A stretch of 64,000 nt of DNA. Origin: Streptomyces sp. SS1-1 (GTDB lineage: Bacteria; Actinomycetota; Actinomycetes; Streptomycetales; Streptomycetaceae). The DNA is taken from contig NZ_WBXN01000004.1 of the NCBI RefSeq assembly GCF_008973465.1, positions 2,892,501 to 2,956,500 of the forward strand, written 5' to 3'. Below the pieces are notes generated by a model, which had not been told where the DNA came from, did no database searches, and saw nothing but the letters and a program-made list of their open reading frames with translations. Positions 25,952 to 35,177 of this stretch are shown here, one piece after another. A program made the translations under genes and the position numbers. Position 1 is the first letter of the stretch; the number at the start of each line of letters is the position of its first letter.

Positions 25952-27030
25952 ACGTCCGACGAGAAGCGCACCGCGCCCGCAGGGATGCGGGCGTCGCACC
26001 AGATCCGCGCCCCCTCGCGCAGTTCGTTGTCGGCGCCGACCACCGCGCCGTCCCCGATGACCGTGCCGGTGAGGACCGCGCGCTCGCCCACCCGGGCGCG
26101 GGTGCCGATCAGCGAGTCGGTGATGACCGCGCCGGGCTCGATGACGGCGCCGGGCAGGATCGTGCTGCCGAAGACGCGGGCGCCCTCGGCGACGAACGCG
26201 CCCTCGCCGACCACCGTGCCGCCGGTCAGCTTGGCGTCGGCCGCCACCGTGGCCGTGGGCAGGATCAGCCGGTCTCCGCAGCGGCCCGGCACCGCGGGCG
26301 ACGGGGCCCGGCCGAGGACGAGGTCCGCGGAGCCGCGCACGAAGGCGGCGGGCGTGCCCAGGTCGAGCCAGTACGTGGAGTCGACCATGCCCTGGAGGTG
26401 GGCGCCGGCCGACAGCAGCTCGGGGAAGGTCTCGCGCTCCACGGAGACGGGGCGGCCCGCCGGGATGGTGTCGATGACCGAGCGGCGGAACACATAGGCG
26501 CCCGCGTTGATCTGGTCGGTGACGATCTCCTCGGGGGTCTGCGGCTTCTCCAGGAACGCCGTGACCCGGCCGGTGCCGTCGGTGGGGACCAGGCCGTACG
26601 CCCGGGGGTCGGTGACCCTCGTCAGGTGCAGGGAGACGTCCGCGCCCGTGGTCTCGTGCGTACGGACCAGGGCGGGGATGTCCAGGCCGGTCAGGATGTC
26701 GCCGTTGAAGATGAGGACCGGGTCGTCGGGGGCGGAGCTCAGCCGGGAGGCGACGTTGCGGATCGCACCGCCGGTGCCGAGGGGCTCCTCCTCCGTCACG
26801 TACTCCAGTCGCAGTCCGAGCGACGAGCCGTCACCGAAGTGGGGCTCGAAGACCTCGGCCAGATAGGACGTCGCCAGCACGATGTGGTCGACGCCCGCCG
26901 CTCTCGCTCTCGCCAGCTGGTGCGTGAGGAACGGGACCCCGGCCGCCGGGACCATGGGCTTCGGCGTGTGCACGGTGAGCGGACGCAGCCGAGTGCCCTT
27001 GCCGCCGACCAGGAGGATCGCTTCTGTCAC
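25948..27030 (-). CDS. Sugar-1-phosphate nucleotidyltransferase (probable GDP-mannose pyrophosphorylase), 3' end altered
   Basis: 360 residues from GTG 27030. The N-terminal nucleotidyltransferase domain has the signature LLVGGKGTRLRPLTVHTPKPM and the metal Asp in LIFNGDILTGLD. The sugar-binding EKPQTPEEIVTDQINAGAYVF and YWLDLGTPAAFVRG follow. From about 255 a left-handed beta-helix of hexapeptides (GTVVGEGAFVAEGARVFG) completes the family. It joins mannose-1-P and GTP, linking to manA/manB in the same window; glucose-1-P specificity cannot be excluded. The stop TAG comes from the inserted palindrome: without it the protein would end AVRFSSDDVQRGGGRW instead of AVRFSSDV. The loss of about eight residues is probably tolerated. 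Confidence 0.88.
   Translation of the reverse strand: MTEAILLVGGKGTRLRPLTVHTPKPMVPAAGVPFLTHQLARARAAGVDHIVLATSYLAEVFEPHFGDGSSLGLRLEYVTEEEPLGTGGAIRNVASRLSSAPDDPVLIFNGDILTGLDIPALVRTHETTGADVSLHLTRVTDPRAYGLVPTDGTGRVTAFLEKPQTPEEIVTDQINAGAYVFRRSVIDTIPAGRPVSVERETFPELLSAGAHLQGMVDSTYWLDLGTPAAFVRGSADLVLGRAPSPAVPGRCGDRLILPTATVAADAKLTGGTVVGEGAFVAEGARVFGSTILPGAVIEPGAVITDSLIGTRARVGERAVLTGTVIGDGAVVGADNELREGARIWCDARIPAGAVRFSSDV
25953..25974. repeat. 22-base direct repeat, right copy
   Basis: Second copy of the 25870-25891 repeat, here inside the present nucleotidyltransferase reading frame (ending AVRFSSDV-stop). Confidence 0.9.
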
Positions 27031-27206
27031 CTGTCGTCTCTGCTTCCTGCCGGGACCGGCCCGAACTGTCTTTCGGCCGGCCAGTGTATGCAGACCGTTG
27101 TGCGGTGCCCTCGACGGCAGTGCGGTGCCTCGTGTCCCGCCCCTCGTCCCCCGACGGCGGTGAATGCGACCCCATGGCCCCCCATGAGTCCCCCTTCGAC
27201 CGGACG

Positions 27207-27260
27207 ACGTCCAGGGCCCCCTGTCAGACCTCCACCGGTCGTGACGGGTTCCCTGGACGT
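27207..27260 (-). terminator. Inverted repeat downstream of the amidase gene
   Basis: 10-bp arms ACGTCCAGGG (27207-27216) and CCCTGGACGT (27251-27260) separated by 34 bases, starting 26 bases after the amidase stop. A possible terminator or operator. The remaining bases from 27031 show no gene. Confidence 0.4.
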
Positions 27261-27285
27261 CCTTCGCCGTTGGCTCCTCCCGCGG

Positions 27286-29070
27286 TCAGCGGCCCTGGTA
27301 GCGGGCGGACGTGGTGCGGGTCGAGCCGAGCTTGCGGTAGAGCTGGAGCCCCGGGCACTCCGTGGAGAAGCCGTCCCGGTGGCCGGAGATCACATTCAGT
27401 CGTACGTTCTTTCCCTTTCGGTAGAGATTGCCACCGCCGGACGTCAGATATGTCTTTCCGCGCGGATTGGCGCCGTAGAGACCGAGCTTCCAGGCGGTGA
27501 GGCGGGCGACCGCCTTCACGGCGGACGCGGACGGCTTCTTCGAGCCGTAGGTGCCGAGGACGGCGATGCCCATGCTGTTCGTGTTGAACCCGAGGGTGTG
27601 GGCGCCCAGGACGGCCTTCGCCACGCCTCCGGCCCGGCCCTCGTAGATCCGCCCGCACTTGTCGACGAGGAAGTTGTAGCCGATGTCGCGCCAGCCCATG
27701 CTCACGACGTGGTAGCGGTAGATACCGCGGATGACCGAAGGGGCCTGCGCGCAGGTGTACTTGTTGCCCGTGGCGGTGTGGTGGACGAAGGCCGCCTTCA
27801 CCTTGCTCGTGTAGACGAACCGGCTCTCCCGCCACCGCTCGTTCGCCCCCCAGCCGCGCCGCGTGACGATGCTCGGCCGAGGCCCGATGTACGGCTTCGC
27901 CTTCTGGGCCGCCGTCAGTTCGCTGCCGCGCAGGGTCAGCAGCTCCCGTTCGGTCTCGGCCTTGCCGAGGGCGGGGATCTCGGTGGCGCCCGCGGCGGCG
28001 AGTTCGGCGTTGGCGGTGGAGGCGGCGACGGCCTCGGCGGTCTCCGGCTGCAGGGCGCCGGGGCGGGCCGCGGCGAGCGTCTCGTCCTCGGGGGCGGCGG
28101 CCTCGCCGGGGTCGACGAGTTCCAGGCGCAGACCGGTGGGCAGGGCCGTCGTGGCGGCGGGCGCGGAGGCGGGGGTGGGCGCGGGGGTGGGCGCGGTGGC
28201 GTCGGCGGTCGCCGGGGTCTTCCCAGGCTTCGTGCCCTCGCCGGTCGCCGGCGTCTTCTCCGGCTTCGTACTGTCACCGGTCGCCGGGGTCTTGCCGGGC
28301 TTCGCGCCTTCGCCGGACGCCGAGTTCTTCCCAGGCTTCGCGCCCTCGCCGGTCGCCGGCGTCTTCCCGGGCTTCGTACTGTCACCGGACGCCGAGGTCT
28401 TCCCGGGCTTCGTACTGTCACCGGACGCCGAGGCCTTGCCGGGCTTCGTACTGTCACCGGACGCCGAGTTCTTCCCAGGCTTCGTGCCCTCGCCGGTCGT
28501 CGCGGGCTTGTCCGGTTCGGGGTTGCCGCCTTCCGGGGTGACCCGCAGTTCGACGCCGTTCGACGCTCCGACCCACAGCGGGGCCGTCGAGCCGCGCAGC
28601 CGTCCGGGGGCGCCCTCCGCGGTGTCCGGGTCGGCCCCGTGGTCGGCGTTGTGGGTCTCGACGTCCTGCCAGCCGGACCAGACGCCGGTCGCCGCGTCGC
28701 GGGTGCGGACCTGGACACGGCCGTGGAGTTCGGCGGCCGGGTCGTCCCAGACGACGCCGACGAGGGAGAAGGGACGGACGGTCCGGCGGGACAGCCCCTG
28801 TTCGGCGGGGCCGTCCGCCGCACGGTCGCGGGTAAGGGGGGTGAGGGGCAGGGACTGAGTGCTGCCGGCGGCGCTCGGCCCGGCGTTCTCCCGGCGCGCC
28901 GCCGGGCCGGCCGTCAGGGCCGCGCTCGTGGCCGCTTCCGCGCCGGGCACCGGTCTCCCGGTCGCGGCGACGGCGGGTGGGGTGAGCGGGAGAGCGAGAG
29001 CGGCCGCGCACGTGACACCGATCGAGGAAGCAAGGAATCCACGCATACCCCTGATGTTGAACATAGTCAT
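27286..29070 (-). CDS. Secreted N-acetylmuramoyl-L-alanine amidase (PGRP fold) with tandem-repeat linker
   Basis: 594 residues from ATG 29070. A signal peptide (RGFLASSIGVTCAAALALPL, cut near AVAA at about 36) sends it out of the cell. Residues about 100-180 form a beta domain (FSLVGVVWDDPAAELHG). Residues about 193-288 are eight tandem 12-residue units of the type SGDSTKPGKTSA, Lys/Pro/Gly-rich. The C-terminal PGRP/amidase_2 domain (about 420-580) has the zinc ligands in FVHHTATGN and ISGHRD and the Cys of TECPG. It cleaves the bond between muramic acid and the stem peptide. It lies upstream of the LCP cluster and downstream of the nucleotidyltransferase gene. Confidence 0.93.
   Translation of the reverse strand: MTMFNIRGMRGFLASSIGVTCAAALALPLTPPAVAATGRPVPGAEAATSAALTAGPAARRENAGPSAAGSTQSLPLTPLTRDRAADGPAEQGLSRRTVRPFSLVGVVWDDPAAELHGRVQVRTRDAATGVWSGWQDVETHNADHGADPDTAEGAPGRLRGSTAPLWVGASNGVELRVTPEGGNPEPDKPATTGEGTKPGKNSASGDSTKPGKASASGDSTKPGKTSASGDSTKPGKTPATGEGAKPGKNSASGEGAKPGKTPATGDSTKPEKTPATGEGTKPGKTPATADATAPTPAPTPASAPAATTALPTGLRLELVDPGEAAAPEDETLAAARPGALQPETAEAVAASTANAELAAAGATEIPALGKAETERELLTLRGSELTAAQKAKPYIGPRPSIVTRRGWGANERWRESRFVYTSKVKAAFVHHTATGNKYTCAQAPSVIRGIYRYHVVSMGWRDIGYNFLVDKCGRIYEGRAGGVAKAVLGAHTLGFNTNSMGIAVLGTYGSKKPSASAVKAVARLTAWKLGLYGANPRGKTYLTSGGGNLYRKGKNVRLNVISGHRDGFSTECPGLQLYRKLGSTRTTSARYQGR
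28208..28495 (-). repeat. 36-base tandem repeat tract inside the amidase gene
   Basis: Eight in-frame 36-base units encode variants of GDSTKPGKTSAS and GEGAKPGKTPAT. Units differ by few bases, so copy number is probably variable between strains. Confidence 0.85.
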
Positions 29071-29173
29071 ACAAACCTGTCCATCGAGGACTTGACGGGG
29101 CGTCGGCGGGTGTTCCGCCGAACCGGTGGCGGCGCGTTGGTGCCGCCGGGGGGTGCGGGTCCGGGCGCCCGCG

Positions 29174-29179
29174 TACCCT
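29174..29179 (+). promoter_or_regulatory. -10 box for leaderless TIGR03089 gene
   Basis: TACCCT ends 7 bases before the GTG at 29187; no ribosome site is present. Confidence 0.45.
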
Positions 29180-29186
29180 TTCCCGG

Positions 29187-29942
29187 GTGAACGCCACCGA
29201 TCGCACCCCCGCCGACCTGCTGCGTTCCGCGCTCGCCGCGGATCCCGGACGTCCCCTGGTGACCTTCTACGACGACGCCACCGGGGAGCGTGTCGAATTG
29301 TCCGTGGCCACCTTCGCCAATTGGGTGGCCAAGACAGCGAACCTGCTCCAGGGCGGTCTGAACGCCGGTCCGGGCGACCGGGTCACCCTGCTGCTGCCCG
29401 CGCACTGGCAGACGGCCGTGTGGCTGCTGGCCTGCTCCTCGGTGGGCGCGGTCGCGGACGTGGGCGGTGACCCGGCGGCGGCCGACGTGGTGGTGAGCGG
29501 CCCGGACACCCTGGAGGCGGCGCGGGCCTGCCGGGGCGAGCGGGTGGCGCTGGCGCTGCGGCCGCTCGGCGGCCGTTTCCCGCAGCCCCCGGAGGGCTTC
29601 CTCGACTACGCGGTGGAGGTGCCGGGTCAGGGCGACCGCTTCGCGCCGTTCGCGCCGGTCGACCCCGAGGAGCCGGCGCTGATCGTCGCCGGGCGCGAGT
29701 TCAGCGCCGCCGAGGTGGTGGAGCGGGCCCGCGCCGAGGCGCCGGGGCTCGGCCTGACCGGACCGGGCTCGCGCATCCTGTCCACGCTGCCGTACGACAC
29801 CTGGGAGGGGCTCGCCGCCGGGCTGTTCGGGGCGCTGGCGACGGGCGGCTCGGTCGTGCTGTGCCGTAACGCCGGGTCGCTGGACGAGGAGGCCCTCGCG
29901 AAGCGCATCGACGCGGAACGGGTGACGGCGACCGCCCGCTGA
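29187..29942 (+). CDS. TIGR03089-type truncated AMP-binding protein
   Basis: 251 residues from GTG 29187. It resembles the N-terminal part of acyl-CoA synthetases: RPLVTFYDDATGERVELSVATFANWVAKTANLL and GPGDRVTLLLPAHWQTAVWLLACSSVGAV. It lacks the ATP-binding P-loop (TSGTTG-type) and the whole C-terminal lid, so it cannot be a normal ligase. Short actinobacterial proteins of this type have been given their own family (TIGR03089). It lies between the amidase (divergent) and the first LCP gene, 164 bases apart. Function unknown; possibly a scaffold or regulatory paralogue. Confidence 0.82.
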   Translation: MNATDRTPADLLRSALAADPGRPLVTFYDDATGERVELSVATFANWVAKTANLLQGGLNAGPGDRVTLLLPAHWQTAVWLLACSSVGAVADVGGDPAAADVVVSGPDTLEAARACRGERVALALRPLGGRFPQPPEGFLDYAVEVPGQGDRFAPFAPVDPEEPALIVAGREFSAAEVVERARAEAPGLGLTGPGSRILSTLPYDTWEGLAAGLFGALATGGSVVLCRNAGSLDEEALAKRIDAERVTATAR

Positions 29943-30105
29943 GGCCGTCCCCGTCCCCGTGCGTCACCGCCCGCCGAGGCGTCCCGGCACCCCGCCCCCG
30001 TCACCCGTTCGGCGCAGCACCATCCGCCCCCCGGACGGCATCGGCGCCATGGTCGTAGGAGCAGCCCACACCGCACGCGCCATGTCATGAGGGGTGGACC
30101 CAGCC

Positions 30106-31245
30106 GTGACCGAGACCGCACGCTCGCGCCGGGGGGCCTCGGCCCGGAGGACATGGGTGCGGCGGGGGGCCGTCGGGGCCGGACTGCTGCTCGTCGCCGC
30201 CGCCGGGACCGGCTGGCTGGTATACGCCAAGCTCGACGGGAACATCACCCCGGACGAGGCCGCCGCCGCCGAACTCGCCCGGTACGAGAAGGAACGGCCG
30301 AGCGCGGCCGTGCGCGGGGCGCAGAACATCCTCGTCATCGGCTCGGACTCACGGGCCGGCGACGGCAACCGGCGCTACGGGCGCGACTCGGGCAGCGAAC
30401 GGTCCGACACGACGATCCTGCTCCACCTGTCCGCCGACCACCGCAGCGCGACCGCCGTGTCCATACCCCGTGACCTGATGGTCGACGTCCCCGGCTGCCG
30501 GCGCGAGGGCGGCGGGCGCAGCCGCCCCATGTTCGCGATGTTCAACCACGCCTTCCAGGTGGGCGGTTCGGCGTGCACGATCCGCACGGTGGAGCGGATG
30601 ACCAACATCCGGGTGGACCACCACATGGTCGTGGACTTCCACGGCTTCAAGGAGATGGTGGACGCCGTCGACGGCGTGGAGATCTGCCTGGCGAAGCCCA
30701 TCCACGACAAGGCGGCCAGGCTCCGGCTACCGGCCGGGAAGGTGACGCTCGACGGCGAGCAGGCCCTCGGCTACGTCCGTGCCCGCAAGTCCCTCGGCAA
30801 CGGCAGCGACACCGATCGCATGGAGCGCCAGCAGCGCTTCCTCGCGGCCCTCGTGCACAAGGTGCAGAGCAACGACGTCCTGCTGAACCCGGTACGGCTC
30901 TATCCGGTCCTCGACGCGGCGACGTCGTCCCTCACCACCGACCCGGCGCTGGCCAGTCTGCGCGGTTTGTACGACCTCGTCCGCGGGGTGCGCGACATCC
31001 CCACCGAACGCGTCCAATTCCTGACGGTCCCGCGCGAGTCCTACGTCTACAACGCCAATCGTGACCAGTTGGTGGAACCCGCGGCGCAGCGGCTCTTCGA
31101 GCGGCTGCGCCTCGACCGGCCGGTGGCGGTCGCGGATTCCCGCGGGAAATCCCAGGGTTCACGGGGCGAATCGGGGCACGGGGTTTCCGCCTCCCCGGCC
31201 CCCACGTTCCGCGGGAACACGGCCGCCGAGAACGGCTGCGAGTAA
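30106..31245 (+). CDS. LytR-CpsA-Psr (LCP) family protein 1
   Basis: 379 residues from GTG 30106 (GGGGTGGA about 8 bases upstream; an in-frame GTG at 30094 is too close to that site). A cytoplasmic Arg-rich N terminus, one membrane helix (about 18-40) and an extracytoplasmic LCP domain. Pyrophosphate-binding residues are visible in NILVIGSDSRAG, ERSDTTILLH, VSIPRDLMVDV and the YVRARKSLG loop. LCP proteins transfer glycopolymers from a polyprenyl carrier to peptidoglycan. This one has no C-terminal LytR_C domain. It opens a run of three same-strand LCP genes, with 225 bases to the next. Confidence 0.92.
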   Translation: MTETARSRRGASARRTWVRRGAVGAGLLLVAAAGTGWLVYAKLDGNITPDEAAAAELARYEKERPSAAVRGAQNILVIGSDSRAGDGNRRYGRDSGSERSDTTILLHLSADHRSATAVSIPRDLMVDVPGCRREGGGRSRPMFAMFNHAFQVGGSACTIRTVERMTNIRVDHHMVVDFHGFKEMVDAVDGVEICLAKPIHDKAARLRLPAGKVTLDGEQALGYVRARKSLGNGSDTDRMERQQRFLAALVHKVQSNDVLLNPVRLYPVLDAATSSLTTDPALASLRGLYDLVRGVRDIPTERVQFLTVPRESYVYNANRDQLVEPAAQRLFERLRLDRPVAVADSRGKSQGSRGESGHGVSASPAPTFRGNTAAENGCE

Positions 31246-31470
31246 AGCGCTTCCCAAGTCAAGGGGACCCGTCCAGGGGATTGGGCGGAATTGCCCAGTT
31301 GTAGGGACGTGGAATTTGTCACCGTTCTCGCTCGACGCTGAACTGGGCGGATAGTGTGTGCGATCTGGCGCACCCTGCCGTACTTGGGCTCGCGCACTGT
31401 TCGACCGAGAGACCCGAGCGCCTTGGAGGGGGTAGGCGCCGCGTGGCCCCGACGGAGGATTCAGACAACC

Positions 31471-33225
31471 GTGGACGCGCAAGGCCGTGGGCGGGCGGAT
31501 GACATCGATCCCGCAGACCAGTGGGTGCTCAATCCGAACACCGGTGAATACGAACTGCGACTGACTCCTTCCGGACCGCAATCGCCGGTTCCCGGGCCGC
31601 GCAGGCCCGGTCCCCGTGCGGGCGGACCCGGTGGCGCCGGGCGCCCGGGGGGTGCCGTCCGTGACCGCGCGGCCGCCCCGGAGCAGCGGCCGGCCCCGGG
31701 CCGTGAGGTACCGGCGCAGCGCAGGCGCCGGGGGGAGCCCGAGGAGCCGCCGGGGCGCCGTTCGCGCCGCCCGGTCAAGAAGAAGAGCCGGGCCAAGAAG
31801 GCCGTGCTGTGGACCGGTGGCGTGATGGCGTTCGTCGTGGTCGCCGCGGCGGCCGGGGCCTACCTCTATGTCGAGCACCTCAACGACAACATCCAGTCCG
31901 TCTCCGACGACGGCGCGAGCACCGGTGGCTTCAGCAAGGACAAGGCCATCAACATCCTGCTCATCGGCACGGACAAGCGCACCGGCGCGGGCAACGACAA
32001 GTACGGCGACTCCGGCAGCGCGGGCCACGCCGACACCACGATCCTGCTGCACGTCTCCAAGGACCGGTCGAACGCGACCGCGCTGAGCATCCCGCGCGAC
32101 CTGATCGTCGACATCCCCGACTGCCCCACGGAGCAGGAGGACGGCAGCCAGAAGGTCATCCAGGGCGAGACCAACACCCGCTTCAACAAGAGCCTCGGCC
32201 AGGCGGGCCGTACGCCCAGCTGCACCATGCGCACGGTGACGGAGCTGACCGGGATCAAGCCGGACAACTTCATGGTCGCCGACTTCAACGCGGTGAAGAC
32301 GCTGACGTCGGCCGTCGGCGGCGTCGAGGTGTGCCTGGGCAAGGACATCGACGACCCGGACTCGCATCTGAAGCTGCCGAAGGGCAAGCACGTCATCGAG
32401 GGCGAGCAGGCCCTCGCCTTCGTCCGCACCCGGCACTCCGTCGGCCTGGGCGGCGACCTGAGCCGGATCGGGCTGCAGCAGCAGTTCCTCAGCGCGCTGA
32501 TGCGCAAGCTGAAGTCGAACGACACGCTCAAGAGCCCCACGAAGATGTTCACGCTGGCCGAGGCCGGCACCAAGGCGCTCACCGTCGACTCCCAGCTCGA
32601 CAGCATCGACAAGCTGAAGGACCTCGGTCTGGAGCTGGGCAAGCTCAACGTCAAGAACCTGACCTTCACCACGATCCCGGTGCTCGACAACCCGGCCGAG
32701 AAGGTCAAGGTGACCGTCGTCCTCAACCCGACGAAGGCGCCGGAGGTCTTCCAGGCCATCCAGAACGACGTCTCCTTCACCGACATCAAGCAGCAGAAGA
32801 AGAAGGAGGCCTCCGCGGTGGCGGCCCGGCTCAAGGGCTCCAAGTCCGACGCCTCCGAGGTGCGGGTCCGGATCTTCAACGGCGGGGCCCCGGCGGGCAG
32901 CGCGCAGGAGACCCTGTCCTGGCTGCAGACCGAGGAGAACGTGACCAAGTCGGAGAACGCGGGCAACGCTCCCGACACGCTCTCGAAGACGACGCTGGAG
33001 TACGCGCCGGACCAGGCGGACCAGGCACGCCGGCTCGCCGCCATCATGGGGCTGTCCGGCGCGGCGATGAAGCCCGGCAAGAGCGTCGACAACGCGCAGG
33101 GCCTGCCCACGATGACGCTGACGCTGGGCAAGGACTTCAAGGGGGCGGGGGTGCCCCTGACGGCTCCGGACAAGGCGCCCGACGTGGAGAAGTCCACCGC
33201 GGACAAGGTGGAGTGCGCGAAGTAG
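31471..33225 (+). CDS. LCP family protein 2 with LytR_C domain
   Basis: 584 residues from GTG 31471, preceded by GGAGGA at 11 bases. A long basic Pro/Arg-rich cytoplasmic part (about 1-110) precedes the membrane helix (about 112-133). The LCP domain follows, with INILLIGTDKRTG, ADTTILLHVSKDR, LSIPRDLIVDIPDCP and FVRTRHSVGLGGD. After a Lys-rich stretch the LytR_C domain begins at about 465 (VRVRIFNGGAPAGSAQ to GLPTMTLTLGKDF). Same proposed glycopolymer-ligase role. The 225-base gap before it contains an 8-bp inverted repeat (31293-31300 with 31341-31348) and probably its own promoter. Confidence 0.93.
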   Translation: MDAQGRGRADDIDPADQWVLNPNTGEYELRLTPSGPQSPVPGPRRPGPRAGGPGGAGRPGGAVRDRAAAPEQRPAPGREVPAQRRRRGEPEEPPGRRSRRPVKKKSRAKKAVLWTGGVMAFVVVAAAAGAYLYVEHLNDNIQSVSDDGASTGGFSKDKAINILLIGTDKRTGAGNDKYGDSGSAGHADTTILLHVSKDRSNATALSIPRDLIVDIPDCPTEQEDGSQKVIQGETNTRFNKSLGQAGRTPSCTMRTVTELTGIKPDNFMVADFNAVKTLTSAVGGVEVCLGKDIDDPDSHLKLPKGKHVIEGEQALAFVRTRHSVGLGGDLSRIGLQQQFLSALMRKLKSNDTLKSPTKMFTLAEAGTKALTVDSQLDSIDKLKDLGLELGKLNVKNLTFTTIPVLDNPAEKVKVTVVLNPTKAPEVFQAIQNDVSFTDIKQQKKKEASAVAARLKGSKSDASEVRVRIFNGGAPAGSAQETLSWLQTEENVTKSENAGNAPDTLSKTTLEYAPDQADQARRLAAIMGLSGAAMKPGKSVDNAQGLPTMTLTLGKDFKGAGVPLTAPDKAPDVEKSTADKVECAK

Positions 33226-33538
33226 GCACCGTTTCCGGCCGGGAACGCAACTGTGCCGGGCTCTCGTTGGTCTGACACAGGACGTGGTCGTGCCGGTCGG
33301 CGTCGCCCGGCACGCCGTGCGGCCGTGCCGGACGCGGATTTTTTGCCGGCACATGGCGAACCCGGATCGGACCCCCGGTGGTCTGACAGAGCGCGGACCG
33401 GTGTCGGACAGGTTGGCTTGATACGGAGTTCGCTCCGCCGCGGACAGGGAGGTCCTGCGCGGAGCGACCGTACGCGGGCCGAGGGTGGGGAAGGGCAGAG
33501 AGTTGGCGCAGAGCGGTGTGCGGGGGGAGGTCCCCGCT
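33226..33538. promoter_or_regulatory. Gap between LCP genes 2 and 3
   Basis: 313 bases without a gene. It contains two similar stretches beginning GGTGGTCTGACA (near 33376) and TTGGTCTGACAC (near 33268). A loose hairpin forms around CGCTCCGC (about 33433) and GCGGAGCG (about 33459) before the LCP 3 start. No clear promoter boxes. Confidence 0.3.
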
Positions 33539-35155
33539 GTGGACGACACGATGTCGCTCACCCGGCAGTCCGGCCAGGACACACCGGCCGGCCAGGACGG
33601 CGGCGGGCGGCACGGCGGGGCGGGCGACGACGGCCGGGGGCCCGGCAAGGGGCGCCGCAAGCGGCGTGCGCTGCGCTGGTCGGCGACGATCCTGGCGGTC
33701 GTCATACTCGGGACCGCGGGTGCCGGGTATCTGTACTACCGGCATCTGAACGGCAACATCGAGAAGGGCGAGCGCAGCAGCGGCGACTCCAAGGCGAAGA
33801 AGGCCGAGCCCAACGCCGCCGGCCAGACACCGCTGAACATCCTGCTGATCGGCTCGGACAGCCGTAACTCCGACGCGAACGTCGCGTTGGGCGGCAGCCG
33901 CGACAACCGGGGCAACCCCCCGCTGGGCGACGTGCAGATGCTCATCCATCTGTCCGCGGACCGGGAGAGCGCCGCGGTGGTGAGCATCCCGCGGGACACC
34001 CGGGTCGACATCCCCAAGTGCACCGACCCCGAGACGGGCGACACCTACCCGGCGACGAACGACATCATCAACACGACCCTGGCCCGCGGCGGCGCCGGCT
34101 GCACCCTGGCCACCTGGCAGAACCTCACCGGGGTCTACATCGACCACTGGATGACGATCGACTTCGCCGGCGTGGTGAGCATGGCGGACGCCATCGGCGG
34201 CGTCGAGGTCTGTGTGAAGCAGAACGTGTGGGACCGCCCGCTGCCGGGGGTGCCCGGCGGTTCCGGCCTGAAGATGAAGGCCGGCCGCAAGGACGTCGAG
34301 GGCAAGCAGGCGCTGCAGTGGCTGCGCACCCGGCACGCGTGGGGCAGTGACCCGCTGCGGGCGCGCGCCCAGCACATGTACATGAACTCGATGATCCGCA
34401 CGCTGAAGAAGCAGAACGTCTTCACGGACACCGGGCGCCTGATGAACCTGGCCGAGGCGGCCACGAAGTCGCTGACGGTCTCCGAGGAGATCGGCACCGT
34501 GAAGAAGCTGTACGACCTCGGCATGCAGCTCAAGTCCGTGCCCACGGACCGGATCACGATGACGACGATGCCCAACGTCCAGGACCCGCAGAACGCCAAC
34601 CACCTCGTCCCGGCCGCGAGCGCCGCCAAGATGTGGCAGATGGTCCGCGAGGACGTGCCGTTCGACAAGAACGGCAAGGCGAAGGACAAGGGCAAGGACG
34701 GCGACGCGGAGAAGGAGGCCACCAGCGCCCCGACGTCCGCCCCCGAGGGGATCGGCGTCTCGGTGGTGAACGGGACCAGGACGGCCACCCTCGCGCCCGT
34801 CTCCGGGCGGGCGCACGCGATCGCCCGGCACCTGGTGGACAAGGGCTTCACCCAGGCACTGCAGGACTCCTCACCGGCGGTCTCCGTCGAGCACACGGTG
34901 GTGCGGTACCCGAGCGAGGAACTGAAGGGCGACGCGGTGCAGGTCGCCAAGGCGCTGGGCATTCCGGAGAGTTCGGTGCGCCGGTCCACCGACGTCTCGG
35001 GCGTCACGGTCGTCGTGGGCGCCGACTGGCGCACCGGCACCGCGTATCCGAAGCAGTCCAAGCCGTCGGCGGGCAGCCTGCCGGAGGACTCGGACGCCAT
35101 CAACGGCTCGGACGAGGACGCGTGCATGGAGGTGTACGCGCCCTACCGCTGGTAG
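33539..35155 (+). CDS. LCP family protein 3 with LytR_C domain
   Basis: 538 residues. I chose GTG 33539 because GGGAGG lies 8 bases upstream; in-frame TTG 33503 and GTG 33485 are alternatives. Layout: Gly/Arg-rich cytoplasmic segment, membrane helix (about 43-65), LCP domain with LNILLIGSDSRNS, VSIPRDTRVDIPKC and WLRTRHAWGSD, then a Lys/Asp-rich spacer and LytR_C (GVSVVNGTRTATLAP to GVTVVVGADW). The C-terminal tail ends with one Cys (DACMEVYAPYRW). It is followed by the only textbook U-tract terminator in the window. Confidence 0.92.
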   Translation: MDDTMSLTRQSGQDTPAGQDGGGRHGGAGDDGRGPGKGRRKRRALRWSATILAVVILGTAGAGYLYYRHLNGNIEKGERSSGDSKAKKAEPNAAGQTPLNILLIGSDSRNSDANVALGGSRDNRGNPPLGDVQMLIHLSADRESAAVVSIPRDTRVDIPKCTDPETGDTYPATNDIINTTLARGGAGCTLATWQNLTGVYIDHWMTIDFAGVVSMADAIGGVEVCVKQNVWDRPLPGVPGGSGLKMKAGRKDVEGKQALQWLRTRHAWGSDPLRARAQHMYMNSMIRTLKKQNVFTDTGRLMNLAEAATKSLTVSEEIGTVKKLYDLGMQLKSVPTDRITMTTMPNVQDPQNANHLVPAASAAKMWQMVREDVPFDKNGKAKDKGKDGDAEKEATSAPTSAPEGIGVSVVNGTRTATLAPVSGRAHAIARHLVDKGFTQALQDSSPAVSVEHTVVRYPSEELKGDAVQVAKALGIPESSVRRSTDVSGVTVVVGADWRTGTAYPKQSKPSAGSLPEDSDAINGSDEDACMEVYAPYRW

Positions 35156-35177
35156 TCACCGGACGCCGTGCCCCCTG

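Noticed and set aside
31261..31350. 8-bp inverted repeat in the LCP 1-2 gap as a terminator
   Set aside because: 40-base spacer and no compact stem; left as a minor note only.
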